A stretch of DNA of 33,760 bases from Clostridia bacterium (GTDB lineage Bacteria; Bacillota; DSM-12270; Thermacetogeniales; Thermacetogeniaceae), in assembly GCA_902812435.1 (NCBI GenBank), contig CADDZA010000010.1, forward strand, positions 1 to 33,760, written 5' to 3'. Below are positions 1 to 8,425 of the stretch, piece after piece. Position 1 is the stretch's first letter. Each line of letters starts with the position of its first letter. The notes beneath the pieces were generated by a model, which made no database searches, was not told where the DNA came from, and saw nothing but the letters and a program-made list of their open reading frames with translations. A program made the position numbers and the translations under genes.

Positions 1-123
1 CGAAATTCCCCCAAATTATTGTCGTTAGGGGAAAATTCGCGGAATTTTCTGGAATTCCTCCTTGCTCTGAAAATTTTTTTTAAAATTTTTTCTTAATGAA
101 ATGGTAGGGTGCGGAAGATGGGT
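1..123. other. AT-rich non-coding left edge
   Basis: I see no convincing gene here. The stretch is AT-rich, with long A/T runs around 66-95. On the minus strand there is a Shine-Dalgarno-like AAGGAGG near 55-65, but no usable start codon follows it before the window ends, so a gene beginning just outside cannot be shown. Confidence 0.4.
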
Positions 124-182
124 TAAACAAAAAGGCCATGAATGACTGCCCCCGCTTCAACAGGGGCCTGGCCTTCATGGCC
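124..182 (-). terminator. Rho-independent terminator
   Basis: Read on the minus strand, GGCCATGAA (182-174) pairs perfectly with TTCATGGCC (142-134). An inner GC-rich stem (GGGGC/GCCCC) closes the loop, and TTTTTGTTT follows. The U-tract is on the minus side only, so it terminates leftward transcripts, probably those from the DUF4198 gene and the acetyltransferase remnant. Confidence 0.8.
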
Positions 183-222
183 TGGCAATCCATCTGATTA
201 ACATCCCCCACTGCACCCACTG

Positions 223-252
223 CCATTTTGCTCCATTAAGGTGTCAAAATGG
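223..252. repeat. Inverted repeat CCATTTTG / CAAAATGG
   Basis: An 8-base perfect inverted repeat with a 14-base spacer lies between the acetyltransferase remnant and the terminator. No U-tract follows it. Its role is unknown; it may be part of a 3' untranslated structure. Confidence 0.35.
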
Positions 253-274
253 GGCGTTTCTGTTCAAGTTGGGT

Positions 275-541
275 TTAAAGAACCTTTTCCAGATGCACAG
301 TCTGCAGGGGGCCGCTTTCATCAACTCTTACCATAAACCCCTGGGACTGCCAGAAGTTCAGAGTGCATGGCAAATACTTATGGGTATGAAGATAAATTAA
401 CCTGTATCCGGGCCTCTTGCAGAACCGCTCAGCCTCTTTCACCAACAAGGAACCGATGCCGATTCTCCGGCATCTCTTATCGACAAAGGGCTCCTCGAAT
501 GAGTTTTCGCACACTGCAGAATTATTATAATGTTGTTCCAA
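275..541 (-). pseudogene. GNAT N-acetyltransferase, C-terminal fragment
   Basis: The C-terminal half of a GNAT acetyltransferase. The acetyl-CoA-binding motif A is visible as RRIGIGSLLVKEAERFC (about residues 25-41), and the following beta-strand and helix (LIYLHTH...LNFWQSQGF) match motif B of the fold. Full-length members are usually about 140-170 residues; only 88 codons are open here. The reading opens with a TTG that has no good ribosome binding site, and the N-terminal strands are missing. It lies 35 bases after the stop of the DUF4198 gene. I infer a 5'-truncated, probably inactive gene; a short active variant is unlikely because the N-terminal substrate-binding part of the fold is absent. 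Confidence 0.7.
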
Positions 542-576
542 CTAATTTGCCTAGCCATTAAATTCGGTATGTGTAT

Positions 577-1329
577 CTATTTAGTCACAAGAAAGCAAAG
601 CGTTGCCGTCAGGGACAGGAGATCGTAAACCCCTTCTTCCCGTTCCCGCACCTCGCGGCGGGCCACCACCAGGTAGCGGCCCGGCTCCCGGGCCTGCAGC
701 CTTATGCGGCAATCCTCGCCCGCCGATTCTTTCCACTGTTTATATCCGCCGGGGCCGTCACAGGCCACATCCATGACCGCAGTATCCAACGGCTTGCCGC
801 GGAATTGCACCTGCAAAGCAATTTGGTCACCTGCCCGCCAATGTCTCCATATCTCAGGTACTATTTCCAACTCCATTCCCCCCTGCCGGGGAATACCGGC
901 CAGGTCATGCCCCACCGGAACAAAGGCCTGGGCGTACTGGACGTAATGAATGGCATGGGCAGCATCCGGGTAATCCCTCCTGGTACCCTGGTGATACCGG
1001 TACTCCTTATCCAGCACATAATTGCCTGTGTTTTTGACAACAACATGGTAAAAACCGTCTGCAGGTGTGGAAAAACGCAGGGTATAATAATCGGGCCCAC
1101 CGTCGGCAAGGGCCAATTCCTCTTTTTCCCCACCCGGGGTAATGACCAGGGCGGCTATGCCTTCTTTCCGGGCCAGCCCATCAGTCTGCATATTGTGCCC
1201 CCACTTTACATAGACATCTACGCTGCCGCCTGCGTGGCCGTGGCTGCCGGCCATCTCCAGCCACGGCTCATGACCGTATACCATCAGACCCCTGGTATCG
1301 CGAAAAGCAACATGCTGTTGCTCGCCCAT
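577..1329 (-). CDS. DUF4198 family protein (metal-transport-associated)
   Basis: A 250-residue beta-rich protein resembling the DUF4198 family, whose members often sit near nickel or cobalt uptake genes. Family-like features are the early GHEPWLEM segment and the KWGHNMQTDG segment, followed by alternating strands typical of a beta-sandwich repeat. The first 50 residues hold several histidines (QQH, GHEPW, SHGHAG, WGHN), which could bind metal. No signal peptide is visible, although many relatives are exported. I chose the second in-frame ATG (1329): AAGGAG lies at 1339-1344, which directly abuts the first ATG (1338) but gives about nine bases of spacing to the second. Family assignment is by motif resemblance; function and substrate are unknown. 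Confidence 0.65.
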   Translation of the reverse strand: MGEQQHVAFRDTRGLMVYGHEPWLEMAGSHGHAGGSVDVYVKWGHNMQTDGLARKEGIAALVITPGGEKEELALADGGPDYYTLRFSTPADGFYHVVVKNTGNYVLDKEYRYHQGTRRDYPDAAHAIHYVQYAQAFVPVGHDLAGIPRQGGMELEIVPEIWRHWRAGDQIALQVQFRGKPLDTAVMDVACDGPGGYKQWKESAGEDCRIRLQAREPGRYLVVARREVREREEGVYDLLSLTATLCFLVTK

Positions 1330-1436
1330 CCAAACCATCTCCTTCAGTAAACTTAATAACTAGAGCAACATTTCACCAAACAAATCTCCCCTTTTACTAC
1401 CTGTCACGTGAAAACGCAGACGGATTATTCTCTAAA

Positions 1437-1457
1437 CCAAGCTTTATCCAGGCTTGG
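1437..1457 (-). terminator. Possible weak terminator hairpin
   Basis: On the minus strand CCAAGC (1457-1452) and GCTTGG (1442-1437) form a 6-base stem with a 9-base loop, followed by TTTAGAG. It lies about 40 bases past the stop of the MBL-fold gene. The stem is short and the U-tract poor, so this is tentative. Confidence 0.3.
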
Positions 1458-1497
1458 CTTGAAGAGCGGTTGTACTCCCGCCATTGCGGGTGTTTAC

Positions 1498-2187
1498 TTA
1501 TATTCTAATAATACTCCCAACTCCCACATCAACACAATCTCCCCCGAATCTCTCCCGGAGAATTCTTCTGCCAGGTTCCCCACAGCAATGGCAGGGAATA
1601 ATTTTCCTAACACCAAGCGTTCTAAAAGAGTCCGCCATCTTTTCCATCTCGCCAGGCGTATGAAGGCAAAAAGCAGCTATTAAAAAATAAATTTCTCTCT
1701 GCTTTAATTTTTTTGCTTTCTCAATCATCTTAAGAACTTTTTCAGGCACGCGAGATGCGAGCATAATTAAGCCATCTTTTCCATCTAGGACCAAAGACTG
1801 GCTATCTCTTTGAGCTACAACTAAAATTCCTGGAGAAATTTCTTGATAATCCCTTACCTGAGCAATCTTCCCTTCACACCTCCCTAGATTCTCCTCTATC
1901 CGATTTGATGGGTAAGGAAGATAAATATCCATCCGGGAATTGATCTTCAACAGCCCTAAAAGGCCTCCAGCGTGGTCATCATGCAGATGGGAGATGATTA
2001 TTACATCAATTTTTGCAGGATCCAACCCCATCTTTCTCATATTACCCAAAAGAATGGCGGAATTCCCACCAGTATCGAACAAAATTGTTTTTTCAGCAGT
2101 TTTAACAAGACTAGAAAAACCCCACGAAGGCTTTAAGTCTGGTCTTCCCCAATTGTTATCGTAGATTATCGCTACCTCTATATTCAA
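1498..2187 (-). CDS. MBL-fold metallohydrolase (COG1237-like)
   Basis: A metallo-beta-lactamase-fold protein of the group related to the pterin-linked ribofuranosyl-aminobenzene phosphate synthase family (COG1237). The metal-binding signature SHLHDDHAGG starts near residue 66, with His67, His69, Asp71 and His72 as expected ligands. It is preceded by the family's YDNN...WGFSSLV and ILFDTGG segments. Near the C-terminus, CLHTPGE and IIPCHCCGE resemble the conserved late metal-binding segments. I chose the TTG at 2187 because GGAGG lies 6-7 bases before it; the in-frame GTG further upstream has no such site. At about 229 residues it is slightly short but looks complete. It lies downstream of the 12-gene operon after a 149-base gap, so it may or may not be co-transcribed. 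The substrate is unknown. Confidence 0.8.
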   Translation of the reverse strand: MNIEVAIIYDNNWGRPDLKPSWGFSSLVKTAEKTILFDTGGNSAILLGNMRKMGLDPAKIDVIIISHLHDDHAGGLLGLLKINSRMDIYLPYPSNRIEENLGRCEGKIAQVRDYQEISPGILVVAQRDSQSLVLDGKDGLIMLASRVPEKVLKMIEKAKKLKQREIYFLIAAFCLHTPGEMEKMADSFRTLGVRKIIPCHCCGEPGRRILRERFGGDCVDVGVGSIIRI

Positions 2188-2336
2188 TCTTCTACCTCCA
2201 ATCACCTGTTTTTCTTCCTTTCCACGACTCCTGGCTTAGCCAAATCGAAATCTGGTTCGGGATTCTAAATGGAAAGTGTGTCCGGAACGATGATTTTTAG
2301 AGTATTGAAATGGGCATGGGGGAGGTAATTTTTGGG

Positions 2337-3443
2337 TCACGGTACTAGTGTGTCCATATTTGACAAAATTTTGTTAGTGTAGCGCACTACGCTGGTGACT
2401 TCCAATCTTTCAATTTCTTGTAACACTCTCTCCCGGCATTTATTTATTCCTTCAAAGTTCATGTTTGGGATATAGTAATTTTCCAATTCTACATGCAACT
2501 TATTTGCTCTTTGAAGATTCTCTATGGCTTCATTAATAAGCTCATTCATTTTTTCTTCTTCTGCAATATGTTTTCTATCTTTAAGATAGTCATTGAGATT
2601 ATATAAAGCCCTGCATTCCTTATTTACAACCTCATCGGTAGTTATCAAAGCTGTGTTTATGTCCGGAAGGATCGTGTGCTCTATCTTTTCTGGATCAAGA
2701 GGATGGTGATAATATTCAACATCCAGTCCTCTTACTCTGGCCTCTTCCCCAATCTTTTTTAGTATGGTTGTTTTCCCAGTCCCCCAATTTCCAAGAATCT
2801 TATAAACACTGCTTCCCTTTATGAGAGTATCCACATAAGTCACATAGCCATCTGGAGTTATGGAACTGGCAAAAAGATGTCTTTCACAACCGATATGGTC
2901 CGCAATTTCTCTACCAGCAAGCACTTCATTAAGAATATCTTTTGTCACCAGGTTCACCTTTGCATAGTCCTGTAGGCTTGAGTTGATATCCTCTATGTTC
3001 TCAGCCATCAATTTTGCGGCATTGAGGTATCTGTACGTTCTTCTGAAAATTCTCTCAATCTCATTATTTAGTGCTATTATAATTTCTTTGTATCTAAGAA
3101 CACCCTCTATATTAAGGTATGCTCCAAGATTCACTATCTCTTCAACAACACCTGGATACATTGGGTCCCTTACATGGTGACCGGTTGCGGCCACAATTGC
3201 GAACCTGAGGGATGGAACCACCAATGCGTCCAAAGAATTACGATCAAAAGAGCAAAATTGAAGCTCAATGCTATAACCTTTTGCTATCATCTCTTCTCCT
3301 ATTGATCTTATGAAGGTAGATTTCCCGTGACCCGGCCCACCCTTCAATATAAATATCTTTGCATCATCTGGATTCTTTAAAAAATCAAAAAAAGAGTAAA
3401 AACCATCAGCTGTATTGCAGCCAATAAATACTTTTCTAATCAT
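2337..3443 (-). CDS. Double P-loop ATPase (PRK06851-like)
   Basis: A 368-residue cytosolic ATPase with two P-loop modules. The first Walker A is GGPGHGKST (residues 35-43) and the second GNWGTGKTT (218-226). Each is followed by a basic helix and a FDRNSLDALVV or YYHHPLDPEKIE segment, so the protein looks like an internal duplication. This layout resembles uncharacterised Firmicute ATPases annotated as PRK06851. The region between the modules and the C-terminus is predominantly helical. It is the last gene of the twelve-gene run, and its ATG overlaps the preceding methyltransferase stop by 4 bases, so the two are probably translationally coupled. Being in an operon with a metal importer and redox enzymes, it might act as an energy-dependent maturation or insertion factor, but that is conjecture. 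Confidence 0.7.
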   Translation of the reverse strand: MIRKVFIGCNTADGFYSFFDFLKNPDDAKIFILKGGPGHGKSTFIRSIGEEMIAKGYSIELQFCSFDRNSLDALVVPSLRFAIVAATGHHVRDPMYPGVVEEIVNLGAYLNIEGVLRYKEIIIALNNEIERIFRRTYRYLNAAKLMAENIEDINSSLQDYAKVNLVTKDILNEVLAGREIADHIGCERHLFASSITPDGYVTYVDTLIKGSSVYKILGNWGTGKTTILKKIGEEARVRGLDVEYYHHPLDPEKIEHTILPDINTALITTDEVVNKECRALYNLNDYLKDRKHIAEEEKMNELINEAIENLQRANKLHVELENYYIPNMNFEGINKCRERVLQEIERLEVTSVVRYTNKILSNMDTLVP

Positions 3444-4276
3444 ATTTTACCAGCCCCTTCTCTATTCTTTTCAGTTACAATCATAAAAGCAGACCCCCAG
3501 TAACACCTCTTTAAATACTCAAATTTGCCACGTAAACCTCTATAAACTATGGGATAAATGTCCAGATTTAAACTGAGTAACTTATAACCGAGAGATTCCA
3601 GTATTCTTATATCTTCTTCAGGTCTCATCATTCTAGCAACAGGTAGTTCGAGGGAAATCAATTCTTCCTTTTTCCTTCGTTCCGGCTTACGCCTTTCAGT
3701 GAGATATATCAACGCCCATGCCAAGTAACGCCAAATTTTTCTGAATAAGAGCTGGCGATTTTTGAACCAGTCCCCGTCAATAACGATCAATCTTCCTCCA
3801 AAGCGCAAAACCCGCCACCATTCTTCATACGCTCGCATCAAGTCAGGTAGCGCCCAGGTAAGATACCTAGTGATTACTACATCAAAGGTGTTAGGCGAAA
3901 ATTTGGACAAATCCAAGGCATCGCTAACTTGAAAATCAATCTGTAAGCCTCGTTCAGCAGCATGTTCTGCTGCGATTCTAAGCATCACCGGTGAAATGTC
4001 CACCCCGGAGACCTCATGGCCCAATTCAGCCAAGGCAATGGCAAGGAATCCTGATCCCGTCCCGACATCCAAAATGCGTTGTATTTTCCCTCCATTGCTT
4101 GCAAGCATCTTCTGTATAAGATTTTTCCATCCTTCAAGGAGTGTCCTGTTTCCCAGCTCTCCTTGCACAACAGATTTATCAAATATCTCTGCTCTTTTGT
4201 CCCATAGGGTAGACGCCTTACCCCAGTAATTGGATTCGAGTTCTTTTACTTCAAAACCAGCATCTCTTGCGCTCAT
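3440..4276 (-). CDS. Class I SAM-dependent methyltransferase
   Basis: A 278-residue Rossmann-fold methyltransferase. The SAM-binding motif I is ILDVGTGSGFLAIAL (DVGTGSG at about 70-76). The acidic loop GVDISPVML and motif IV FDVVITRYLTWALPD follow, then a LRFGGRLIVIDGDWF strand. The C-terminal third is basic and helical (RRKPERRKKEEL), which may form a substrate lid. I place the start at the ATG at 4276, which overlaps the upstream gene's stop as TAATG, with GGGAG about eleven bases before; the reading frame stays open further upstream inside the neighbouring gene. It is eleventh in the operon. The substrate is unknown; the fold is the UbiE/Methyltransf_11 type acting on small molecules. Confidence 0.85.
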   Translation of the reverse strand: MSARDAGFEVKELESNYWGKASTLWDKRAEIFDKSVVQGELGNRTLLEGWKNLIQKMLASNGGKIQRILDVGTGSGFLAIALAELGHEVSGVDISPVMLRIAAEHAAERGLQIDFQVSDALDLSKFSPNTFDVVITRYLTWALPDLMRAYEEWWRVLRFGGRLIVIDGDWFKNRQLLFRKIWRYLAWALIYLTERRKPERRKKEELISLELPVARMMRPEEDIRILESLGYKLLSLNLDIYPIVYRGLRGKFEYLKRCYWGSAFMIVTEKNREGAGKI

Positions 4277-5541
4277 TACACATACGCTCCCAAAAGCTGT
4301 TTTACTTTTTCCTTTATCCACTCTTTATCGGTGATGTATAGCCCCAAATCCCTCATTCTTTGAAAATATATTCCACCGGAAAAGCTGTATTTGTTTTTTA
4401 GGTCACCGCTTTGGACACATTCATTCTCGTAAGCAATCAGGTCACCCACAGCAAGGTACCTTGGCAGTTCTAAGAGAGTCTCCCCCATTGCCAATCTTTT
4501 AGCGTTGTAACCCGCAATAAATCCCGTGGCAATGGCTTCTGTACACCCTACAAAAAAACCGGACTTCTCACCCGCACAAAAGAGATTATCCAGACCAGAG
4601 ACCTTCATGGTGTTATCCCTTGGAGCCCGGCAAAGAAATCGTACTGAATTGGCATCACTCCTTTGGGGGCACTCATAAATTGCCCTCTCAAGCCCGGGTA
4701 TTTTTCTCAGTTTTTCAATAGGATAAAAGGGCTTCATCAGTTTTGCATGACTGCCTGTATCCAATAAAATAATGTTCTTCTCAAATTCGGGTAAGGCATA
4801 CTGCTGGCATGCCTTTATCTCAAGTTGTCTCATGTTTGCATCCTTATCTGGAATAGGAAGCATCACCACTCCCTTTCTGTCCAATTCATCCCGAATTTTT
4901 TGGCTTAACGACTCTTTGTTCAATTCACACGAGCCACTGAAAGCACCGTATGTTCCATCATCTCTAATCCCCACGATATCTTCAACTCCCGCTCTGGAAC
5001 TGATACTGATTCTAGGACCGAAGGATGGGCACCTGAGGATGCACATGGAACATCCCCTCCCATACCTCAAGCAATTCCCCATCGGCCCGGCTGAGCCGGC
5101 AGCATCTATGAAGACATCTCCCTCTATAACAGTTTCATCAGAAAGGACTACTCCCTCAATCATTCTTGCGCTTTCCATCACCACATCCACTGCCCTGGAG
5201 AGCATGCGGACATCTACGCCTATCCTCTCGAGTACTTCTCTGACCATCGGCTCTACCATTGTTGGGTCATAGAGGCTTGCATGGCTGTGACCCGGAAAGT
5301 TCACCCCCATGTGTCCGGTGGCGCTATCTATTATTTCCACCAGTTCTTCAGCCCCCAGGCATTTCAACTCTTCTGCAGCTGTATATCTGCCGTTATTTCT
5401 CGTTATTCCCGCTGTCAACCCGCAACCCAGGAGAAGATCTGATTTCTCAAGTAATACAACCTTAGCGCCAGCCTTCCTGGCAGTTATTGCAGCAGTGCAC
5501 CCTGCCCATCCTCCACCGACTATAACAATCTCAACCATCAT
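4276..5541 (-). CDS. FAD-dependent oxidoreductase
   Basis: A flavoprotein of about 420 residues. The N-terminal dinucleotide-binding motif is IVIVGGGWAGCTAA (GxGxxG at about 9-14), ending in VVLLEK as expected for FAD. A later FIDAAGSAG strand and the C-terminal LDNLFCAGEKSGFFVGCTEAIATGF segment are typical of FAD enzymes of the GidA/fumarate-reductase-like superfamily. In the middle, GRGCSMCILRCPSFGP carries a C-x2-C-x3-C triad that could bind an Fe-S cluster or form an active-site disulfide. The frame overlaps the preceding PyrK-like gene by 11 bases; two consecutive ATGs follow GAGGGGG. The neighbour is a ferredoxin-reductase-like protein, so electrons may pass between the two. The substrate is unknown. 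Confidence 0.8.
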   Translation of the reverse strand: MMVEIVIVGGGWAGCTAAITARKAGAKVVLLEKSDLLLGCGLTAGITRNNGRYTAAEELKCLGAEELVEIIDSATGHMGVNFPGHSHASLYDPTMVEPMVREVLERIGVDVRMLSRAVDVVMESARMIEGVVLSDETVIEGDVFIDAAGSAGPMGNCLRYGRGCSMCILRCPSFGPRISISSRAGVEDIVGIRDDGTYGAFSGSCELNKESLSQKIRDELDRKGVVMLPIPDKDANMRQLEIKACQQYALPEFEKNIILLDTGSHAKLMKPFYPIEKLRKIPGLERAIYECPQRSDANSVRFLCRAPRDNTMKVSGLDNLFCAGEKSGFFVGCTEAIATGFIAGYNAKRLAMGETLLELPRYLAVGDLIAYENECVQSGDLKNKYSFSGGIYFQRMRDLGLYITDKEWIKEKVKQLLGAYV

Positions 5542-6466
5542 AACCCCCTCTTACATCAAACTGCGCCTTGCAACCCCTTACCTTTTGGCCTTTGACAGCA
5601 AGCTCACAACTTCCGCAAATGCCTTCACCACAACACAGCCTGCTGTTGTTCGAAAACGCAAGATAAGCTGCGGGATTATATAGCAAGGCAAACTCAAGAA
5701 TCTGCCGCTGTAATTCACTGTGCCCTCCGGTGTAGATAAGCCTGATATTCTCATCAGAGATGAGATCTTTCAGAAGTTTTTCACCTCTCTCGCTTGATAA
5801 ATCCTCCTCATAGATTTTTATATCTTTGCTGATATACTCCCTAACAAAAAATGGATAAGATCTATCTATCACGAGCGTAACCTCATTGCCGTTTTTAAGT
5901 AGCTCATCAATCACTGAAACACCTGATGTCTGAGCCACACCAGACAGGATCACAAGACATCCTGAACGATAAGTCTGTTTAATCTGTTTCAAACCAAACA
6001 AGCCATTCTGGTAAGGGCCTCTTAAATACATTAAACTGTTGCTATTTTTCAGGAATTTGGTTTTCGGACCCTTAATCTGGATTGCAAGTTTTATAGATTT
6101 CTCCATCTGATTGATATACATTACCGCTAAGGGTACATCGAAAAAAGAAAGGCTGGAGTGTCCTCTCAGAAATATGTAAGAACCGGGCTCTTCCAAACTT
6201 TTTGCCATCCTCTGCGGAACTTTCAGCGTCAGAATCAAAAGATCATCGGTTATTTTTCTTTCCATTACCTCGCACAATATTGTTTCCCTTTTCGATCTCG
6301 CTCTAAAGCCTGACCAGGCATATTCCTGAAATATGCACGTTCCCGTCCACCTGCAATTGCAGAAAGCCTCACCTTGCAAAAGAGAGCATGTGAGGCACTC
6401 CCCAACTTCCGCCAAATAACAGGGACAGTAATCGCTGCTCGCATCGATACACTCTATATTAGCCAT
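5531..6466 (-). CDS. PyrK-like FAD/2Fe-2S electron-transfer protein
   Basis: A 311-residue protein with a ferredoxin-NADP reductase fold like the electron-transfer subunit of dihydroorotate dehydrogenase (PyrK). The C-terminus carries the 2Fe-2S signature C279-x4-C284-x2-C287-x11-C299. A strand-rich FAD domain spans roughly 50-150 and a nucleotide-binding domain follows (VILSGVAQTSGVSVIDEL; IYTGGHSELQ). Unlike PyrK, the first 44 residues hold eight cysteines (6, 14, 16, 24, 27, 36, 38, 44), suggesting an extra metal or Fe-S module. I chose the ATG at 6466, which has AAGGTGGTG before it, rather than the in-frame GTG at 6478. It probably supplies or accepts NAD(P)H electrons for the adjacent FAD oxidoreductase. 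The partner is inferred from gene order. Confidence 0.8.
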   Translation of the reverse strand: MANIECIDASSDYCPCYLAEVGECLTCSLLQGEAFCNCRWTGTCIFQEYAWSGFRARSKRETILCEVMERKITDDLLILTLKVPQRMAKSLEEPGSYIFLRGHSSLSFFDVPLAVMYINQMEKSIKLAIQIKGPKTKFLKNSNSLMYLRGPYQNGLFGLKQIKQTYRSGCLVILSGVAQTSGVSVIDELLKNGNEVTLVIDRSYPFFVREYISKDIKIYEEDLSSERGEKLLKDLISDENIRLIYTGGHSELQRQILEFALLYNPAAYLAFSNNSRLCCGEGICGSCELAVKGQKVRGCKAQFDVRGGYDG

Positions 6467-6479
6467 TGGGGCCACCACC

Positions 6480-7562
6480 TTAATAGCAAGATTTCTTCTT
6501 CGCTATAATGATTTTTGAGTCCAGGGTATCTCCAAATTTAGAAAGATGGGTGCATCCAAATTCGTTCGCTTCTACTATTCTTTTGACCGAAAAATACCTC
6601 TCAAGCAGCTGCAGATAATCTTCATAGCTGAGATCTCCGGCAAAGCTATAAATCTTGCTTCCCTTCTTCACACCCTCAAAAGCCGAGAGATTCCACTCCA
6701 CATCCAGCAGCAGATCCTTGGAGCCCTCTCCCCTGCGGTAAAAGGCGTGTTTGCTTATAAAAAGTCCTCCATCATTCAGAGCTGCATGTATCTTGGGAAC
6801 GAGATCAGGATTCTTGCCACCCGGGTTATAGGAGAAGAATATAATGTCATACCCATTGCCTAGATCATCAGTGAACAGGTTACCGGTGATCACCTCCACC
6901 CTATCCGCAGCGAATCTTTTAATGTATGTTTCCGTATCCTTGATGACCCCTGGTAAATCAAAGATATATGCCTTCAAATTGGGGTTCATCCTGGTGAAGG
7001 CGATTGCATAGAGCCCGTGGCCCCCTCCCAGATCAAGAAGACTCTTCGCCTTTTGGAACTCGGGGAATCCGGCGACGATCCTTACCGTCCTTTGCAGTTC
7101 ACCGCTTAAAACCTCTGCTGCCAATGTATGAATGAGGTTATCCTGAAAAAAAGCCTGCTCATGCACCTTGATTGGTCCGTTTTTGAGTACATCCGTTAAA
7201 TTTTCCCAAAGCCTGAACCCGCCCTGCAAATTCCTCAGCACCTCGTACTGGGAGTAGATAGAATCTGTCTTTAAGTAAATACTACTTATCTCGGTATTTC
7301 TATAAAACCTGTTTTGTTTCTCCAGCAGGCCGAGAGTGACCAGAACCTCACATAAAATATGGGTGAGCTCCGGATCTATCCCCAACTCTTCCGATAATTC
7401 ATCGGCGCTTTTTAAGCTGTCCAGATGATCAAACAGCCTAACGCTCACTGCTGTATGAAGGATACAAAAGATTTTATAGTGCTTGGAACATGTCCCCAGG
7501 AGTTCATACAGCGGTTCAGCGCCAACCGGGGGTTCCTCAAGAAGGATATCTCTTTCAATCAC
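6480..7562 (-). CDS. O-methyltransferase, acetylserotonin/hydroxyneurosporene type
   Basis: A 360-residue methyltransferase of the plant-type O-methyltransferase class. An N-terminal winged-helix dimerisation domain (about 25-95; KSADELSEELGIDPELTHILCEVLVTLGLL) precedes the SAM-binding domain with SLLDLGGGHGLYAIAF (motif DLGGGHG near 178-184). Later YIFDLPGVI and GGLFISKH segments complete the fold. Relatives methylate hydroxyl groups on aromatic or polyene small molecules, which suggests that the operon makes or modifies a small molecule. The GTG at 7562 forms a GTGA overlap with the stop of the radical SAM gene and has GGGAGGTG six bases before it; a TTG one codon earlier is the alternative. 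The gene ends one codon before the next, consistent with a single transcript. Confidence 0.85.
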   Translation of the reverse strand: MIERDILLEEPPVGAEPLYELLGTCSKHYKIFCILHTAVSVRLFDHLDSLKSADELSEELGIDPELTHILCEVLVTLGLLEKQNRFYRNTEISSIYLKTDSIYSQYEVLRNLQGGFRLWENLTDVLKNGPIKVHEQAFFQDNLIHTLAAEVLSGELQRTVRIVAGFPEFQKAKSLLDLGGGHGLYAIAFTRMNPNLKAYIFDLPGVIKDTETYIKRFAADRVEVITGNLFTDDLGNGYDIIFFSYNPGGKNPDLVPKIHAALNDGGLFISKHAFYRRGEGSKDLLLDVEWNLSAFEGVKKGSKIYSFAGDLSYEDYLQLLERYFSVKRIVEANEFGCTHLSKFGDTLDSKIIIAKKKSCY

Positions 7563-8425
7563 CAACTACACCTCCCGCAGATTGGGTGTTTTGCCATTTC
7601 TGCAACAAAATTACTATAACTTTCGGTAGCAAGGACTTCCTCCAATTCCATCTTCAGGGCGTTACCCAGGTGATATTCCGGCAAAAAGCAACATGGAGTT
7701 ATCTCTCCGTCTACCGTTACAAAAATACTATATCTGACAACCTTACAGGGATAGCTGTGTCTGACAGGGAGGTATATTTCTATGCCTCTCTTTTTTGCTG
7801 TCTTTTTTACTTCTTCAAATAACCTTTTCTCTTCATCAGGCGAGATATATTCAATAGCGGGATCTATTTTATAAACATTGAAGAGACGATGAAGTATGAT
7901 GGCATCCATTCCTATCTCATGAGCAATCTGAATGAAGTTCTGAATGTGCTGGAGACTTTCTTTGCAAATGGTAATATCAAGGTAAGTCTTGGGTATTTTT
8001 AAGCCGCGCCGGTTCCTTATTTTGATCAATTCCGCAATTGCCGGCACTATTTCCCTTAACAGCCTCAGGTTATACACCCCGAAGGCGATTTGCCGTAAAC
8101 CGCTTGCGAATATTTCTTCCATCCTTTCGCCAAGCAGTCTTCCATTGGTGGTGAGATTTGTTTCCAAGCCCTTGGCTTCAGCGTATCTTACCATGTCAAA
8201 AAGCTGAGAGTTCAAGAGCGGCTCGCCCCAGCCATGCAGGCCGACATATCGAAACACTTTTGACGAAACCGCAGCATCACAGATTTTCTGGAAATTTTCA
8301 AGAAACAGGAAAAGATTTTGGGGGCTTTTGATATTGGGTCTTATGCAGATAGAACAGTTCAAATTGCACGCTCTGGCAGGCTCTATTTGTAATGTCAAAT
8401 CATTTCTTAACACTGTAAATTTCAT
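7559..8425 (-). CDS. Radical SAM protein with C-terminal auxiliary cysteines
   Basis: A 288-residue radical SAM enzyme. The cluster motif ACNLNCSICIRP gives C20-x3-C24-x2-C27. GLHGWGEPL (about 62-70) is the SAM-contacting motif, and LETNLTTNGRLL follows in the barrel. The C-terminus holds further cysteines (GEITPCCFLPEYHLGN and a terminal CGRCSW), a shortened SPASM/Twitch-like arrangement that could hold an auxiliary Fe-S cluster. I place the start at the ATG at 8425, preceded by AGAGGGAG; the gene overlaps the end of the TPR gene by 26 bases. The stop overlaps the O-methyltransferase start. It is likely the key chemistry step of the unknown pathway. No short precursor-peptide gene was seen beside it, so small-molecule rather than peptide chemistry is my guess. 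Confidence 0.85.
   Translation of the reverse strand: MKFTVLRNDLTLQIEPARACNLNCSICIRPNIKSPQNLFLFLENFQKICDAAVSSKVFRYVGLHGWGEPLLNSQLFDMVRYAEAKGLETNLTTNGRLLGERMEEIFASGLRQIAFGVYNLRLLREIVPAIAELIKIRNRRGLKIPKTYLDITICKESLQHIQNFIQIAHEIGMDAIILHRLFNVYKIDPAIEYISPDEEKRLFEEVKKTAKKRGIEIYLPVRHSYPCKVVRYSIFVTVDGEITPCCFLPEYHLGNALKMELEEVLATESYSNFVAEMAKHPICGRCSW

Noticed and set aside
571-1350. Long plus-strand open frame opposite the DUF4198 gene
   Set aside because: It mirrors the minus-strand gene, has no ribosome binding site and shows no protein-like motifs; the minus-strand frame has both.
1477-1490. CCCGCCATTGCGGG hairpin as a terminator of the MBL-fold gene
   Set aside because: On the minus strand it is followed by AGTACAACC with no U-tract; on the plus strand there is no gene to terminate.
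6480-7562. The O-methyltransferase as BzaC of the anaerobic benzimidazole (lower ligand) pathway
   Set aside because: The fold is similar, but no ThiC-like BzaA/BzaB/BzaF gene or BzaD/E is nearby, the operon begins with a metal importer and it has no cobalamin riboswitch.
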